64,000 nt of DNA from Terrabacter sp040702505 (lineage in GTDB: Bacteria; Actinomycetota; Actinomycetes; Actinomycetales; Dermatophilaceae): NCBI RefSeq assembly GCF_040702505.1, contig NZ_JBFBLC010000002.1, forward strand, positions 434,001-498,000. The letters are read 5' to 3'. The notes under the pieces are model-generated. The model saw only the letters and a list, made by a program, of their open reading frames with translations. It searched no databases and was not told the DNA's origin. Numbering within the stretch: position 1 is the first letter of the stretch; every line of letters begins with the position of its first letter. Made by a program: the position numbers and the translations under genes. This document shows, piece by piece, positions 49,981 to 58,450 of this stretch.

Positions 49981-50979
49981 ATGGATCCGGTTCGCGTCGG
50001 CCTTGTTGCAGATCCTGCGAAGCCCACTGACATCGCGCGCCAGATGGGCGACCGTGGCGCGCCGGACGGCGAGGATCCACAGGCCTGGGACATCGAGGTC
50101 GTGAGCGAGCCGTTCACTCTGGCTTGCGAGGACGTGGGCACCGCGCTGTCACGGTTGACGGACCGAGCCGAGGAACATCGGTGGGACCTGGTCATCGGTC
50201 TCACCGAACTCCCACTTCGGCACGACGACGGCCGATACGTGCTGATCGAGAGTGACCCGCGCCGACAGACGGCGATGCTGTCCCTGCCGGCGCTGGGCGG
50301 CCTTCGCATGCACGCGCGCAGCAGACACGCGCTGAGCGAGCTCGTCAGAGGCATGGCGGACCCCGACTCGCGGAGCAGACGTCGCGTGCCGCTTCCTCGG
50401 CGCAGTGGGCGTTCGCGACTGCTGCTGGGGATGGTGCTGGCCAACCGTCCCTGGTTGCTCGTGCCCGGGCTCAAGTCAGCGCTGGTTGCGGCACTCACGA
50501 CGGGCGGAATCGCCACCATCAACTCCACGGTGTGGCAGCTGGCGGGGTCGTTGCCGTTGTGGCGACTGATCGTAGCGATGATCGCCTCCATGGCACTCGT
50601 CGTCGGTTGGCTCGTGATCGACGGCAAGCTCTGGGACCGTCCGGAGGATGAGTCTCCCGACGCGCGGGAGAGGTCACGTCTCTACAACACCTCGACGCTG
50701 TTGACCCTGTCGGTGGGGGTGATCATCTGCTACCTCGCGCTCTACGTCCTCAACCTGGCGTGGGCGCTGTTCGTGCTCGACCCCGCCGTTATGAGCCGCA
50801 ATGCCCGAACCTCCCTCGGTTACGGCGACATCTTCCTGCTGGCCTGGTTCGTGGCGTCGGTGGCGACCGTCGGCGGTGCGCTGGGCAGCGGTCTCGAGTC
50901 CGAGGAAGCAATCCGCGCGGCCGCGTACTCCAAGCGTGAGGAGGAGCGGCGCACCCGGCTCGCGCAAGACCGCACGTGA
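49981..50979 (+). CDS. Conserved actinobacterial membrane protein
   Basis: A 332-residue protein. The N-terminal ~140 residues are soluble (VRVGLVADPAKPTDIARQ, WDIEVVSEPFTLACED, HRWDLVIGLTELPLRHDDGR, TAMLSLPALGGLRMHARSRH). The C-terminal half has four membrane helices (PGLKSALVAALTTGGIATI, LIVAMIASMALVVGWLVID, VGVIICYLALYVLNLAWALF, FLLAWFVASVATVGGALGSG). I recognise the general family from other actinomycetes but know no function. It is the last gene before the right boundary repeat. Confidence 0.72.
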   Translation: MDPVRVGLVADPAKPTDIARQMGDRGAPDGEDPQAWDIEVVSEPFTLACEDVGTALSRLTDRAEEHRWDLVIGLTELPLRHDDGRYVLIESDPRRQTAMLSLPALGGLRMHARSRHALSELVRGMADPDSRSRRRVPLPRRSGRSRLLLGMVLANRPWLLVPGLKSALVAALTTGGIATINSTVWQLAGSLPLWRLIVAMIASMALVVGWLVIDGKLWDRPEDESPDARERSRLYNTSTLLTLSVGVIICYLALYVLNLAWALFVLDPAVMSRNARTSLGYGDIFLLAWFVASVATVGGALGSGLESEEAIRAAAYSKREEERRTRLAQDRT

Positions 50980-51237
50980 GATGTGAGCCGCTCGGGTGGG
51001 CATGAGCCCAGCGAGAGCGCACGGCTGCAACCAGACCGACAGCGCTCCCAACGGATGTCCGACCGCGCGCGGGGGAGCCTGTCTCTCTGGCGGCATGCGG
51101 GCGGAAACGGAAGCGCGCTGCAGACGAGGCTGCTTGACTTACGGCTTGACAACGACAGCCGTTCTGCAGGGACCTCGTGGGACGGTGGCGCATCCGGCTC
51201 GTGCTCAGATGGACGTCCGGAGACGCCCATGGTGGCT

Positions 51238-51294
51238 GTATCGTCCATCAGCACGAGACAGCCCCTGACCAGCGGAAACGCCGGTCAGGGGCTG
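51238..51294 (+). repeat. attR-like direct repeat with orphan terminator
   Basis: Matches 32156-32212 at 53 of 57 positions, from the tRNA-Val 3' end into the terminator. The hairpin is still formed (CAGCCCCTGACC 51259-51270 with GGTCAGGGGCTG 51283-51294), yet the nearest upstream plus-strand gene stops 259 bp earlier and there is no tRNA. The rest of the 328-bp gap (50980-51307) shows nothing else I can support. Confidence 0.7.
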
Positions 51295-51307
51295 CTGGCA
51301 TCTCGGG

Positions 51308-52294
51308 ATGCAGTGGTTGTCGGTGCTGCTTCCACTATGGGCGGTCGGCACGCGACTGTTCCTTGCCATGGTCCCGCGGACCTATGCTGACAAGGTGGCG
51401 CAGACGGTCGCGAACAGGCCGTCCCCGGACGGGGACACCTGGGTGCGGTTTGCGCTGGAGCAGCTCGGCAACCTGCCCGGCGTACAACGGGCGGGCGTGG
51501 CGTTGGCCGAGGGCGGCGGACGACGTCTGCTCTTCAGCTCGAGCGACCGCGACAATGGGCGCAGCGTCGACTGGTGTGAGATCGACGCTTATGAGGACGT
51601 CCCGCTCAACCACTCAGTGCGTACCGGCCAGCATGTGGTGGGCTCCCTTGACGACCTGGCCGGTAGCTACCCCGAGTTCATCCGCCGGCAGCTCTCAACC
51701 ACCTGTGCTCTCGCCTGCTTCCCGTTCTGGACTGCCGGTCACGTCCAGGGCGGATACGCGCTCTACTACGGGACCCCTCAGCGGTTCGACCGCCCCCAGC
51801 TGACGCACCTCCACGAGCTGGGGATGACCTTGGGCGGCGCGCTTCGCCGCGTACAACGCGCCACCCCTCGCGCAAGCAGGTCGCTGGTGCACGAGCCGGT
51901 GCCGGATGGGGCTTTGGCAGTCACCTGCTCTGTGGGCGCGGACCCTCGCGCTGTCGCACCCGCGCGCCACTTCCTGCGCAGCACGCTCGTCGCCTGGGCC
52001 CTCGATCTGGAGACCGTCGACACGGCGGTCCTGTGCCTGAGCGAGTTGGTAACCAATGCCATCCTGCACACCGGAGCCGGCTGTGAGCTGCGTGCGGTCC
52101 TCGACCGTGGTGTGCTCACCACGACCGTCCGCGACGGCGGGTCGAAGATGGTCGTAGATCTCCGCGGTGCCCCGGCGGAACCGCTGGCGGTGCACGGTCG
52201 TGGGCTGCAGATCGTCAGCGCCCTCTCCACCCGGTGGGGTTCGGAGCTCGACGCCGTTGGGATGACGGTGTGGTTCGTGCTCGAGCCGGCATGA
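51308..52294 (+). CDS. GAF-like sensor with anti-sigma-type (RsbW/HATPase) ATP-binding domain
   Basis: A 328-residue protein. Residues ~45-180 are GAF-like (RFALEQLGNLPGVQRAGVAL, YALYYGTPQRFDRPQLTHLH). Residues ~205-325 are a GHKL ATPase of the RsbW/SpoIIAB type: N-box LSELVTNAILHTG (about 245-256), VRDGG (about 274-278) and HGRGLQIVSALSTRWG (about 296-311). Such proteins act as anti-sigma kinases or regulators in actinobacterial stress signalling. The start is uncertain (ATG 51308, ATG 51368 or GTG 51392); none has a good site. It begins 13 bp outside the island boundary. Confidence 0.75.
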   Translation: MQWLSVLLPLWAVGTRLFLAMVPRTYADKVAQTVANRPSPDGDTWVRFALEQLGNLPGVQRAGVALAEGGGRRLLFSSSDRDNGRSVDWCEIDAYEDVPLNHSVRTGQHVVGSLDDLAGSYPEFIRRQLSTTCALACFPFWTAGHVQGGYALYYGTPQRFDRPQLTHLHELGMTLGGALRRVQRATPRASRSLVHEPVPDGALAVTCSVGADPRAVAPARHFLRSTLVAWALDLETVDTAVLCLSELVTNAILHTGAGCELRAVLDRGVLTTTVRDGGSKMVVDLRGAPAEPLAVHGRGLQIVSALSTRWGSELDAVGMTVWFVLEPA

Positions 52295-52303
52295 GAGGGG
52301 CGG

Positions 52304-55300
52304 TCACTGTGCTGGGATCTCGACGACCGCGAGATTCCAGCTGTCCGATGTCGGTGCGGTGTCATTGATCGCGACAGCGGTGCCCGCGCCGGCGGTGGCG
52401 TTGTTCTGCCTCTGAACCCAGTACGTGTCACCGACCGGCGCGAGGTACTGGTCGACCACGGTCTGCCCTGCGCCAGGCGTACGCGCGATCGCGCTGCTCC
52501 AGTCGGTGCCCACTCCCCAGATCCACGAGTTGGCACGCGAGGTCGTGACGGTCGCGGTCGGTGGACCGGTTCCAGCGGAGGCAACGGCCGTCTTTCCCTT
52601 CACTCCCGTAGCTGCGCCCTTGAAGGCCACGACCGTGACGGACCCCACCGCGCTGGTTCTCAACGAGGCTGTCACCTGACTGTTCGTCAGCACCGTGGGC
52701 GCAGTCGCAGTCCAGATCTCGGCGTCACCCGGCTGTGCGTTGGAGCGGGCCTGGAGCGTCCAGGTCACTCCTCCACCGGTGACACCGGTGACCGACTGCG
52801 AGCCGGACGAGCTGGGCCCATCCGCCGAGATCAACGCGACCAGCAGGTCATTGGCCTGCGTCGTGGTGAACGTCGGCGAGCGAAGCCTCGTCGAGCTCGA
52901 CGTCGGATGTGCGCTCACCCGTGCGTCGACGGCGAGAAGCGCCGGGGCGGTTGTCGTGAAGGTTCCGTCGGCGCTGGTCGCCGCGTTGGACGCGCCGTCG
53001 ACGCTCGTGACCTGGAAGTGGTACGTCGTGCTGGGCACCAGACCCGTGAGCGTCTGGGAGTGGGACGTCACGAGGTGTGCGTCCACCGGCGTCGTGCTTC
53101 CATAGGTCGCGTCCAGGCCGTAGAGCACCTGACTGCTGCTCGGTTCGTCAGTCGTCCAGGTGACCGTTGCCGAGCTGGACGAGGGACTCACCGCGACGTT
53201 GGAGATCACCGGTGGCGTCGTATCTCCTGGTGTCGTCACGGTGGCGGTGTTGGAGGCGGCGCTCGTGTTGCCGGCACCGTCGTACGCCGTCACCGTGTAG
53301 TTGTACGTCGTGCTCCCCACGGCCGTCTTGTCGACGTAGCCAGGCGTGGGCGTCGACGTCAGGCGCACCCCGTTGCGGAAGACGTTGTAACCGACGACTC
53401 CCTGGTTGTCGGTCGACGCCGACCACCTCAACGTCACCTGCGTCGAGCTGTCCGCCGTTGCCGCCAGGTCGGTCACTGCCGACGGAGGCTGCGTGTCTTC
53501 GTACGGCGCCGGGAAGCGGACGACCGACGAGACCGAGGGGACGCCGTTGCCGTTGACGATGGACAGCAGGTAGTACCCCGGCGGCGCGTAGTTGCCGTTC
53601 GCGGGCAGCTGCACGTCGATGCCGCCGGTGCCCTGGGCGAACGACAGGGTGAGCGCTCGCGCATTCTGGTCGAAGGAGTGAGTGGGTGAACCGGTGCGGA
53701 TCAACGTCACCTTCGTGATGCTTGCCGCGTCCGGGGTCTGCACGAACGTGGAGCCCCCGTACTGAACCGTGCTGTTGACGGAGCTGATCGTGGGGCGCCG
53801 ACCGTTGAAGAGGTAGGGCGGCGAGTACAGCTGTGCCGTCTTGTGGTCTGGCACGCCGGCGTCGCCGCCGCCGCCCGAGATGAAGACGCGACCGTCCGGA
53901 AGCAGGACCGCCACCGAGTGGTAGAGCCGCGGCTCCGTCAACGAGGCGACCGTCTTCCACTGCCCCGTCGCCGGGTTCCAGATCTCCATCGGGAGCACGC
54001 CGTTGGCGTCGTTGTAGCCGGACTTCTCGGTGTCACCGCCACTGGCGAGAACGGAGCCGTCGGGGAGCGCGGTCAGGTTGAGGAACGCTCGCGGATGGGC
54101 CATGGACCCGGTCGGCTGCCACGTCGCATTGGGCTGGTTCATGTCGAGCGTGTATGCCGTGTTGGTCGACGCGCCGGAGCCGCCGCTGTCGGTCGCCGAC
54201 CCGGCCTTCATGAACTTGCCCGGCGCGTAGTTGACGATGCTGCCGCCGTCGATGGCGCGCGAGTCCACGGTGGACCACGTGTTGGTGTTGAGGTCGAGCG
54301 CCTCGGTCGCCGTGGATGTCTCGGAGCCGCCGGCGTGCAGGATGCGTCCGTCGGTCAGCTGGTAGATGAAGGGGTAGATCGGCATGGAGTGCGCCGCCGC
54401 CGTCATCGTGGTCCAGGCGTTGGTCGGTGGGTTGTACATCTCCGGGGTAGCCACGATGTCCGCCGCGGAGGTGTTGGCGCCCGAGTTGACCATGACCTTG
54501 CCGTCGCCGAGCGTGGTCCCCGTCGGGTACCAGCGCGGGTAGTGCATGGGTGCGAGGTTCTGCCACTGCTCGGTGTTCCAGTCGAAGGCCGTGACGTCCG
54601 GGATCCCGAGGCCTGCCGTGGTGTTGGTGCCACCGATGACTGCGACGCGGCCGTCCGCGAGCACGGCCTGGCCGGCGCAGAAGAGGTCGGCTGCGGCGTT
54701 GGGAATCTGCTTCTGCACGTTGGTCGCCGGATCCCAGAGGTACTGCTGACCACCCTGCGTGAAGTCACCCTGGAAGGTCAGGACCTTCCCTGACGGGGTG
54801 AGGGCAGCGTGGATGGAGACGATGGGCCACGGGATGATCGAGCCCACCTGCCCCATGACGTCGGCGCCTGCAGCCGGCGTGACTGCCGTGGCGGTGTTGG
54901 ACGGTGCGCTCACGTTCCCCTGGGTGTCGACGGCGGCGACGGTGTAGCTGTAGGTGTTCCCGCCCGCCGTCGTCTTGTCGGCATACGAGGTGGTCGTCGA
55001 CGTCCCGATGTTCGTCCCATCGCGCGAGACGGTGTAGTGGTCGACACCGACGGAGCTGGTGGAGCCGGTCCAGCCCAGGTCGACTTCACCCGCGCTGACG
55101 ACGTTGGCGGCCAGGTTGGTCGGCGTCGAGGGAGGGGGTGTGGTCGTACCGCCGGCAGCGACGACCTCGACGGCAGCGAGGTCCCACACGTCGGAGGTCG
55201 GCGCGATGTCGTTGATGGTGACCGTAGTACCCGCGGATGCAGTCGTGGTGTTCTGCCGCTGGACCCAGTAGGTGTCGCCGACGGACGGGAGGAATTGGTC

Positions 55301-55972
55301 GACGAGCGTCTGGTTGGAACCGGGCGAGCGGCCTGTCGCGGTCGACCAGTCGTTACCGACGCCCCACACCCACGAGTTCGCTGACTTCGTGGTCAGTGAG
55401 GTGCTCGGCGCGCCACTTGCGGCACTGTTCGTCGACGTCGCGCCCGACGCCGTGAGATCGGCGCCGCTGAAGGCCACGACGACCATCGACCCGACGTAAC
55501 CCCCGACGGTCCTCGTTGCCGTCACCGTGACGTTCGAGAGCAGGTTCGGCGCAGCCGCCTGCCAGATCTCCGCCGTCCCGGGCTCTTGGTTGGAGGCGGC
55601 TCGCCGGGTCCAGGTGAGACCCCCACCCGTGACCGACGAGAAGCTCTGAGTCCCCGAAAGGTTGCCGTCCGACGCAAGGAATGCGATCAACAGTTCGTTG
55701 GTCTGATGCGTCGTGATGACGGGAGAGGTGATCGTCGTGGACGCGGTGCCCTGGTGGGTGGTGACCGTCGTGTCGACCGCGAGGCTGGCGGCGAAGGCCG
55801 GCCTGGCCGAGAAGATGAGGGCTGCCACGACGGAGACGCCGGCGATGATCGCGCCGAGCAGCCGCCGTGCGCCCGGTGGGCTCATGGTCCGTGCCGCGGA
55901 CCAGCGCCCGAGGCCGCGGGGACGCTCCCCTGAGCCGCGGTGACCCTCGTGATGGGCGGTCGTCGTGGTCAT
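52304..55972 (-). CDS. Secreted galactose-oxidase-type radical copper oxidase with flanking duplicated modules
   Basis: A 1222-residue exported protein with signal peptide to about residue 62 (SVVAALIFSARPAFA). Order: module A (about 63-265); fibronectin III; a kelch-type galactose-oxidase propeller; a DUF1929 domain; two fibronectin III-like domains; and a second copy of module A (about 1020-1222). Copper and radical-site residues known from galactose oxidase all have counterparts: Cys432 (DLFCAGQ), Tyr482 (PRWYPTG), Tyr684/His685 (EPRLYHSVA) and His765 (SPTHSFDQ). The enzyme should oxidise primary alcohols or sugars to aldehydes with H2O2 production, outside the cell. The ATG follows GAGGAGG. 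Fibronectin and A modules suggest polysaccharide or wall binding. Confidence 0.85.
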   Translation of the reverse strand: MTTTTAHHEGHRGSGERPRGLGRWSAARTMSPPGARRLLGAIIAGVSVVAALIFSARPAFAASLAVDTTVTTHQGTASTTITSPVITTHQTNELLIAFLASDGNLSGTQSFSSVTGGGLTWTRRAASNQEPGTAEIWQAAAPNLLSNVTVTATRTVGGYVGSMVVVAFSGADLTASGATSTNSAASGAPSTSLTTKSANSWVWGVGNDWSTATGRSPGSNQTLVDQFLPSVGDTYWVQRQNTTTASAGTTVTINDIAPTSDVWDLAAVEVVAAGGTTTPPPSTPTNLAANVVSAGEVDLGWTGSTSSVGVDHYTVSRDGTNIGTSTTTSYADKTTAGGNTYSYTVAAVDTQGNVSAPSNTATAVTPAAGADVMGQVGSIIPWPIVSIHAALTPSGKVLTFQGDFTQGGQQYLWDPATNVQKQIPNAAADLFCAGQAVLADGRVAVIGGTNTTAGLGIPDVTAFDWNTEQWQNLAPMHYPRWYPTGTTLGDGKVMVNSGANTSAADIVATPEMYNPPTNAWTTMTAAAHSMPIYPFIYQLTDGRILHAGGSETSTATEALDLNTNTWSTVDSRAIDGGSIVNYAPGKFMKAGSATDSGGSGASTNTAYTLDMNQPNATWQPTGSMAHPRAFLNLTALPDGSVLASGGDTEKSGYNDANGVLPMEIWNPATGQWKTVASLTEPRLYHSVAVLLPDGRVFISGGGGDAGVPDHKTAQLYSPPYLFNGRRPTISSVNSTVQYGGSTFVQTPDAASITKVTLIRTGSPTHSFDQNARALTLSFAQGTGGIDVQLPANGNYAPPGYYLLSIVNGNGVPSVSSVVRFPAPYEDTQPPSAVTDLAATADSSTQVTLRWSASTDNQGVVGYNVFRNGVRLTSTPTPGYVDKTAVGSTTYNYTVTAYDGAGNTSAASNTATVTTPGDTTPPVISNVAVSPSSSSATVTWTTDEPSSSQVLYGLDATYGSTTPVDAHLVTSHSQTLTGLVPSTTYHFQVTSVDGASNAATSADGTFTTTAPALLAVDARVSAHPTSSSTRLRSPTFTTTQANDLLVALISADGPSSSGSQSVTGVTGGGVTWTLQARSNAQPGDAEIWTATAPTVLTNSQVTASLRTSAVGSVTVVAFKGAATGVKGKTAVASAGTGPPTATVTTSRANSWIWGVGTDWSSAIARTPGAGQTVVDQYLAPVGDTYWVQRQNNATAGAGTAVAINDTAPTSDSWNLAVVEIPAQ

Positions 55973-56268
55973 CGGGGCCTCCTCGTCAGAGGTGCCCGAC
56001 CGACTCGGCTGGGCAGGTCGGGAGGATCTCGTTCTTCCGAGTCTCCTCCGGGAGCAACAGTGCCGCAGGCGTTCCGATCCGTAGGACGTCCCCATCTCGA
56101 CGTCGAAGACGACCCTTTCCATGCGCAATGGGCGCACTTGCGGCGAGGGCCGGAGGGCGTGGGCCGTAGCCACGTATGGCCCCACCCCGGCCGACGAGCT
56201 CCGCCAGCCGACGAGCTCCCGCCAGGCGCTTGGCGCGGATGGGAGGGCCTCGCATGAGCGGCCCGTGA

Positions 56269-56922
56269 TCACCTGTCTGCGGGCGGTGTCCGGTTCTGTC
56301 GGATGAGGCCGCGCTGCACAGCCACGGCCACAGCCGCCGTGCGGGAGTCTGCGTCGAGCTTGGCGAAGATGTGCACCAGGTGGGACTTGACAGTGGCCTG
56401 CGACAGGAAGAGCCGCTGGGCGATCTGCTGGTTCGACAGACCATCTGCCACGAGTGTCAGCACCTCTGTCTCCCGGACGCTGAGCGATGTCGCCGGGGTC
56501 CGCATCCGCTCGATGAGCCGGTCGGTGACCGCGGGCGCGAGTGCCGACTGCCCGGCCGCTGCGGCCCGGACGGCAGCAACGAGCTCATCGGCTGGTGCGT
56601 CCTTGAGGAGGTAGCCCGAGGCGCCCGCCTCGACGGCGGAGATGATGTCCGCTTCGGTGTCGTACGTGGTCAGCACGACGACGCGCGGCGACCCCTCCCT
56701 GGCGGTGATGGCCCGGGTGGCTGCGCTGCCGCCCATTCCACTTCCGAACTGCAGGTCTATCAGCACGACGTCCACGTCTCCGGTCTCGGTGCGCACGACG
56801 GCGTCCTCGGCCGTTGCCGCCTCGGCGACGATCGCGATGTCAGGCTCGGACTCGAGTACCGCCCTCAGCCCGGCGCGTACGACCGGGTGGTCATCGGCGA
56901 GCAGGAGCCGGATCGTGCTCAT
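56269..56922 (-). CDS. NarL/LuxR-family response regulator
   Basis: A 217-residue two-component regulator. The receiver has acidic Asp10-Asp11 (LLLADDHPVV), phosphoacceptor Asp56 (VVLIDLQFGSGMGG) and the conserved Lys (GYLLKDAPADEL). The LuxR HTH is at the C-terminus (SLSVRETEVLTLVADGLSNQ, QIAQRLFLSQATVKSHLVHI, FAKLDADSRTAAVAVAV). Its ATG overlaps the stop of the kinase gene (ATGA), so they are a coupled pair. It probably controls the divergent ABC transporter genes; inference from position. Confidence 0.92.
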   Translation of the reverse strand: MSTIRLLLADDHPVVRAGLRAVLESEPDIAIVAEAATAEDAVVRTETGDVDVVLIDLQFGSGMGGSAATRAITAREGSPRVVVLTTYDTEADIISAVEAGASGYLLKDAPADELVAAVRAAAAGQSALAPAVTDRLIERMRTPATSLSVRETEVLTLVADGLSNQQIAQRLFLSQATVKSHLVHIFAKLDADSRTAAVAVAVQRGLIRQNRTPPADR

Positions 56923-58229
56923 CTGCTCCCACCCGCTTCGCGGTGAGCGGCGGCTGCGGGAGCGACGGCGGCTCGCTCGAACCGCACCGAGATCGCCGTG
57001 CCACTCCCTGGCTGCGACTCGACCGCAAGCAATCCGCCGAGCTCCGCGGCACGGGACGCCATCGACCGGAGTCCGAAGCCGCCGACGCTGCTGCCGTCGC
57101 TGCTGCCGTCGATCGGCTCGCGACCCGCCGCGTCGGGCCGGGGAGCAAAGCCGATCCCGTCGTCCACGATGTCGAGGGACACGGCGCCGTCCATCACGGT
57201 GAAGGTGACGTCGGCGCGCGTCGCCCTCGCGTGCTGCGTCGTGTTGCTGAGTGCCGCCTGGGCGATGCGCAGGAGGGCCACCTCGACCGGGGTGGCCAGC
57301 GCCACGGGAGGCCCGACCTCGTGGAAGGACACCGGTATGCCGGCGCGCGACGTCGTCGTCTCGCACAGGCGCTGCAGGGCTCCTGTGAGCGTCGACTGCT
57401 CGAGGTCGCCGGGGGCCAGGGCACGCACGAACCGTCGCGCCTCCGCGAGGTTCTCGTGCGCCTCGTGACGAGCCTGCTCGACGAGGTCCCGGGCCCGGCC
57501 CGGGTCGACCCCACGCTCCGGTTCCAGGGACCGGGTGGCGGCTCGGAGCAGCAGCTGGATGCTGGACAGGCCTTGGGCGAGGGTGTCATGGATCTCTCGG
57601 GCCAGCCGTTCGCGCTCGGCCATCATCCCGGCCCGGCGTTCCGCAGCAGCCAGCTCGGACTGCGCGCGGTCGAGCTCGACGATGAGCCGCCTGCGGTTCT
57701 CCGACTCGGCATACAGGGCCTGGTAGCCGAGGACGGTGGCGATGACGACGCCGGCGCCGAGGACGGGGCCGATGACCATGGCAGCGGTGAGCGTCCTCTG
57801 GTGCCAAGCGAATCCCGCGACTGCGGTCACGGTGACCACGCCGATGGCGAGGAGCCCTGCGCGGCGGGGGAGTAGGTGGAGCAACAGGAAGAACCAGGGG
57901 AAGGCCAGGTAGACCGCCTCCGGGCTGAAGGCCAGCAACGCCAGCCACGCGACCAGCAGCAGCGCGAGCCATATCCGCGCCGCACGTGGCGACCGGCTCA
58001 CCCTCGGCGATCCGGCTCCGACGGCGTAGACGACCCCGACCAGTCCAGCGAGGATGACCACCATGGGCCACCCCGGCGTCCCCGCGGCCACCCCACGCAT
58101 GACGGCGAGGACGAGCAGTGCCACGACGAGCACGTGGACACCCCAACGCAGCGCCGTCGGGACCGGGACCCGGTCCAGCGGGACGCCGTCGACGGCGGGA
58201 TCCGGAGCGGCCGGCGGGTGAGCAGACAT
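56919..58229 (-). CDS. Two-component sensor histidine kinase (HisKA_3/NarX-like)
   Basis: A 436-residue kinase with about five or six N-terminal membrane helices (VHVLVVALLVLAVMRG, MVVILAGLVGVVYAVG, LALLLVAWLALLAFS, YLAFPWFFLLLHLLP, AMVIGPVLGAGVVIATVLGY), a coiled linker, the HisKA_3 box (ERLAREIHDTLAQGLSSIQL, phospho-His214) and an ATPase domain (ALSNTTQHARATRADV, DIVDDGIGF, GGFGLRSMASRAAELGG). No large sensor domain, so the signal is probably read in the membrane. Typical partner of LuxR regulators adjacent to ABC exporters. Confidence 0.92.
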   Translation of the reverse strand: MSAHPPAAPDPAVDGVPLDRVPVPTALRWGVHVLVVALLVLAVMRGVAAGTPGWPMVVILAGLVGVVYAVGAGSPRVSRSPRAARIWLALLLVAWLALLAFSPEAVYLAFPWFFLLLHLLPRRAGLLAIGVVTVTAVAGFAWHQRTLTAAMVIGPVLGAGVVIATVLGYQALYAESENRRRLIVELDRAQSELAAAERRAGMMAERERLAREIHDTLAQGLSSIQLLLRAATRSLEPERGVDPGRARDLVEQARHEAHENLAEARRFVRALAPGDLEQSTLTGALQRLCETTTSRAGIPVSFHEVGPPVALATPVEVALLRIAQAALSNTTQHARATRADVTFTVMDGAVSLDIVDDGIGFAPRPDAAGREPIDGSSDGSSVGGFGLRSMASRAAELGGLLAVESQPGSGTAISVRFERAAVAPAAAAHREAGGSR

Positions 58230-58450
58230 GTCTCGGTCACCCTACGGCGCTGCCTCGGGCGCGGCATCCATCGAAGGTTTGATCGCCGGCCCAGTCCTAC
58301 GACGACGTGCAACCAACCCGCTTGGCGATGCCGGGCGGTGCCCGGGTCGAGGACCGTGGAGGTCGACGCCGCACCCCGCGGCGCACCCGGCCCGACGCCC
58401 CACACGGAGGAGCGTGCCGGCGACGGGCCCTCGTGAAAGGAAGTCGCGGC

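Larger units (their letters stand above)
32156..51294. mobile_element. Putative genomic island integrated at tRNA-Val
   Basis: The region is bounded by 57-bp direct repeats (32156-32212 and 51238-51294; 53 identical bases). The left copy contains the 3' end of an intact tRNA-Val and its terminator. The right copy is an orphan with no tRNA upstream. Between them lie stress, aldehyde-metabolism and regulatory genes, at least four broken genes, and six copies of one operator-like palindrome. I see no integrase, transposase or conjugation gene, so the element is probably old and immobile, or was mobilised in trans. The 7-mer GGCATAC/GTATGCC, frequent elsewhere in the window (about one per 2.4 kb by my count), occurs only three times inside. 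Confidence 0.6.

Noticed and set aside
51134..51151. Two TTGAC-type -35 hexamers (TTGACT, TTGACA) before the right boundary repeat
   Set aside because: No acceptable -10 lies 16-18 bp downstream of either one.
32156..51294. Prophage or integrative conjugative element interpretation of the island
   Set aside because: No capsid, terminase, portal, integrase, relaxase or transposase genes are visible between the repeats, so I call it only a putative island.
52907..53689. Arginine/valine-rich frames opposite the copper oxidase
   Set aside because: Shadow frames; the minus strand encodes a continuous multidomain protein with catalytic residues.
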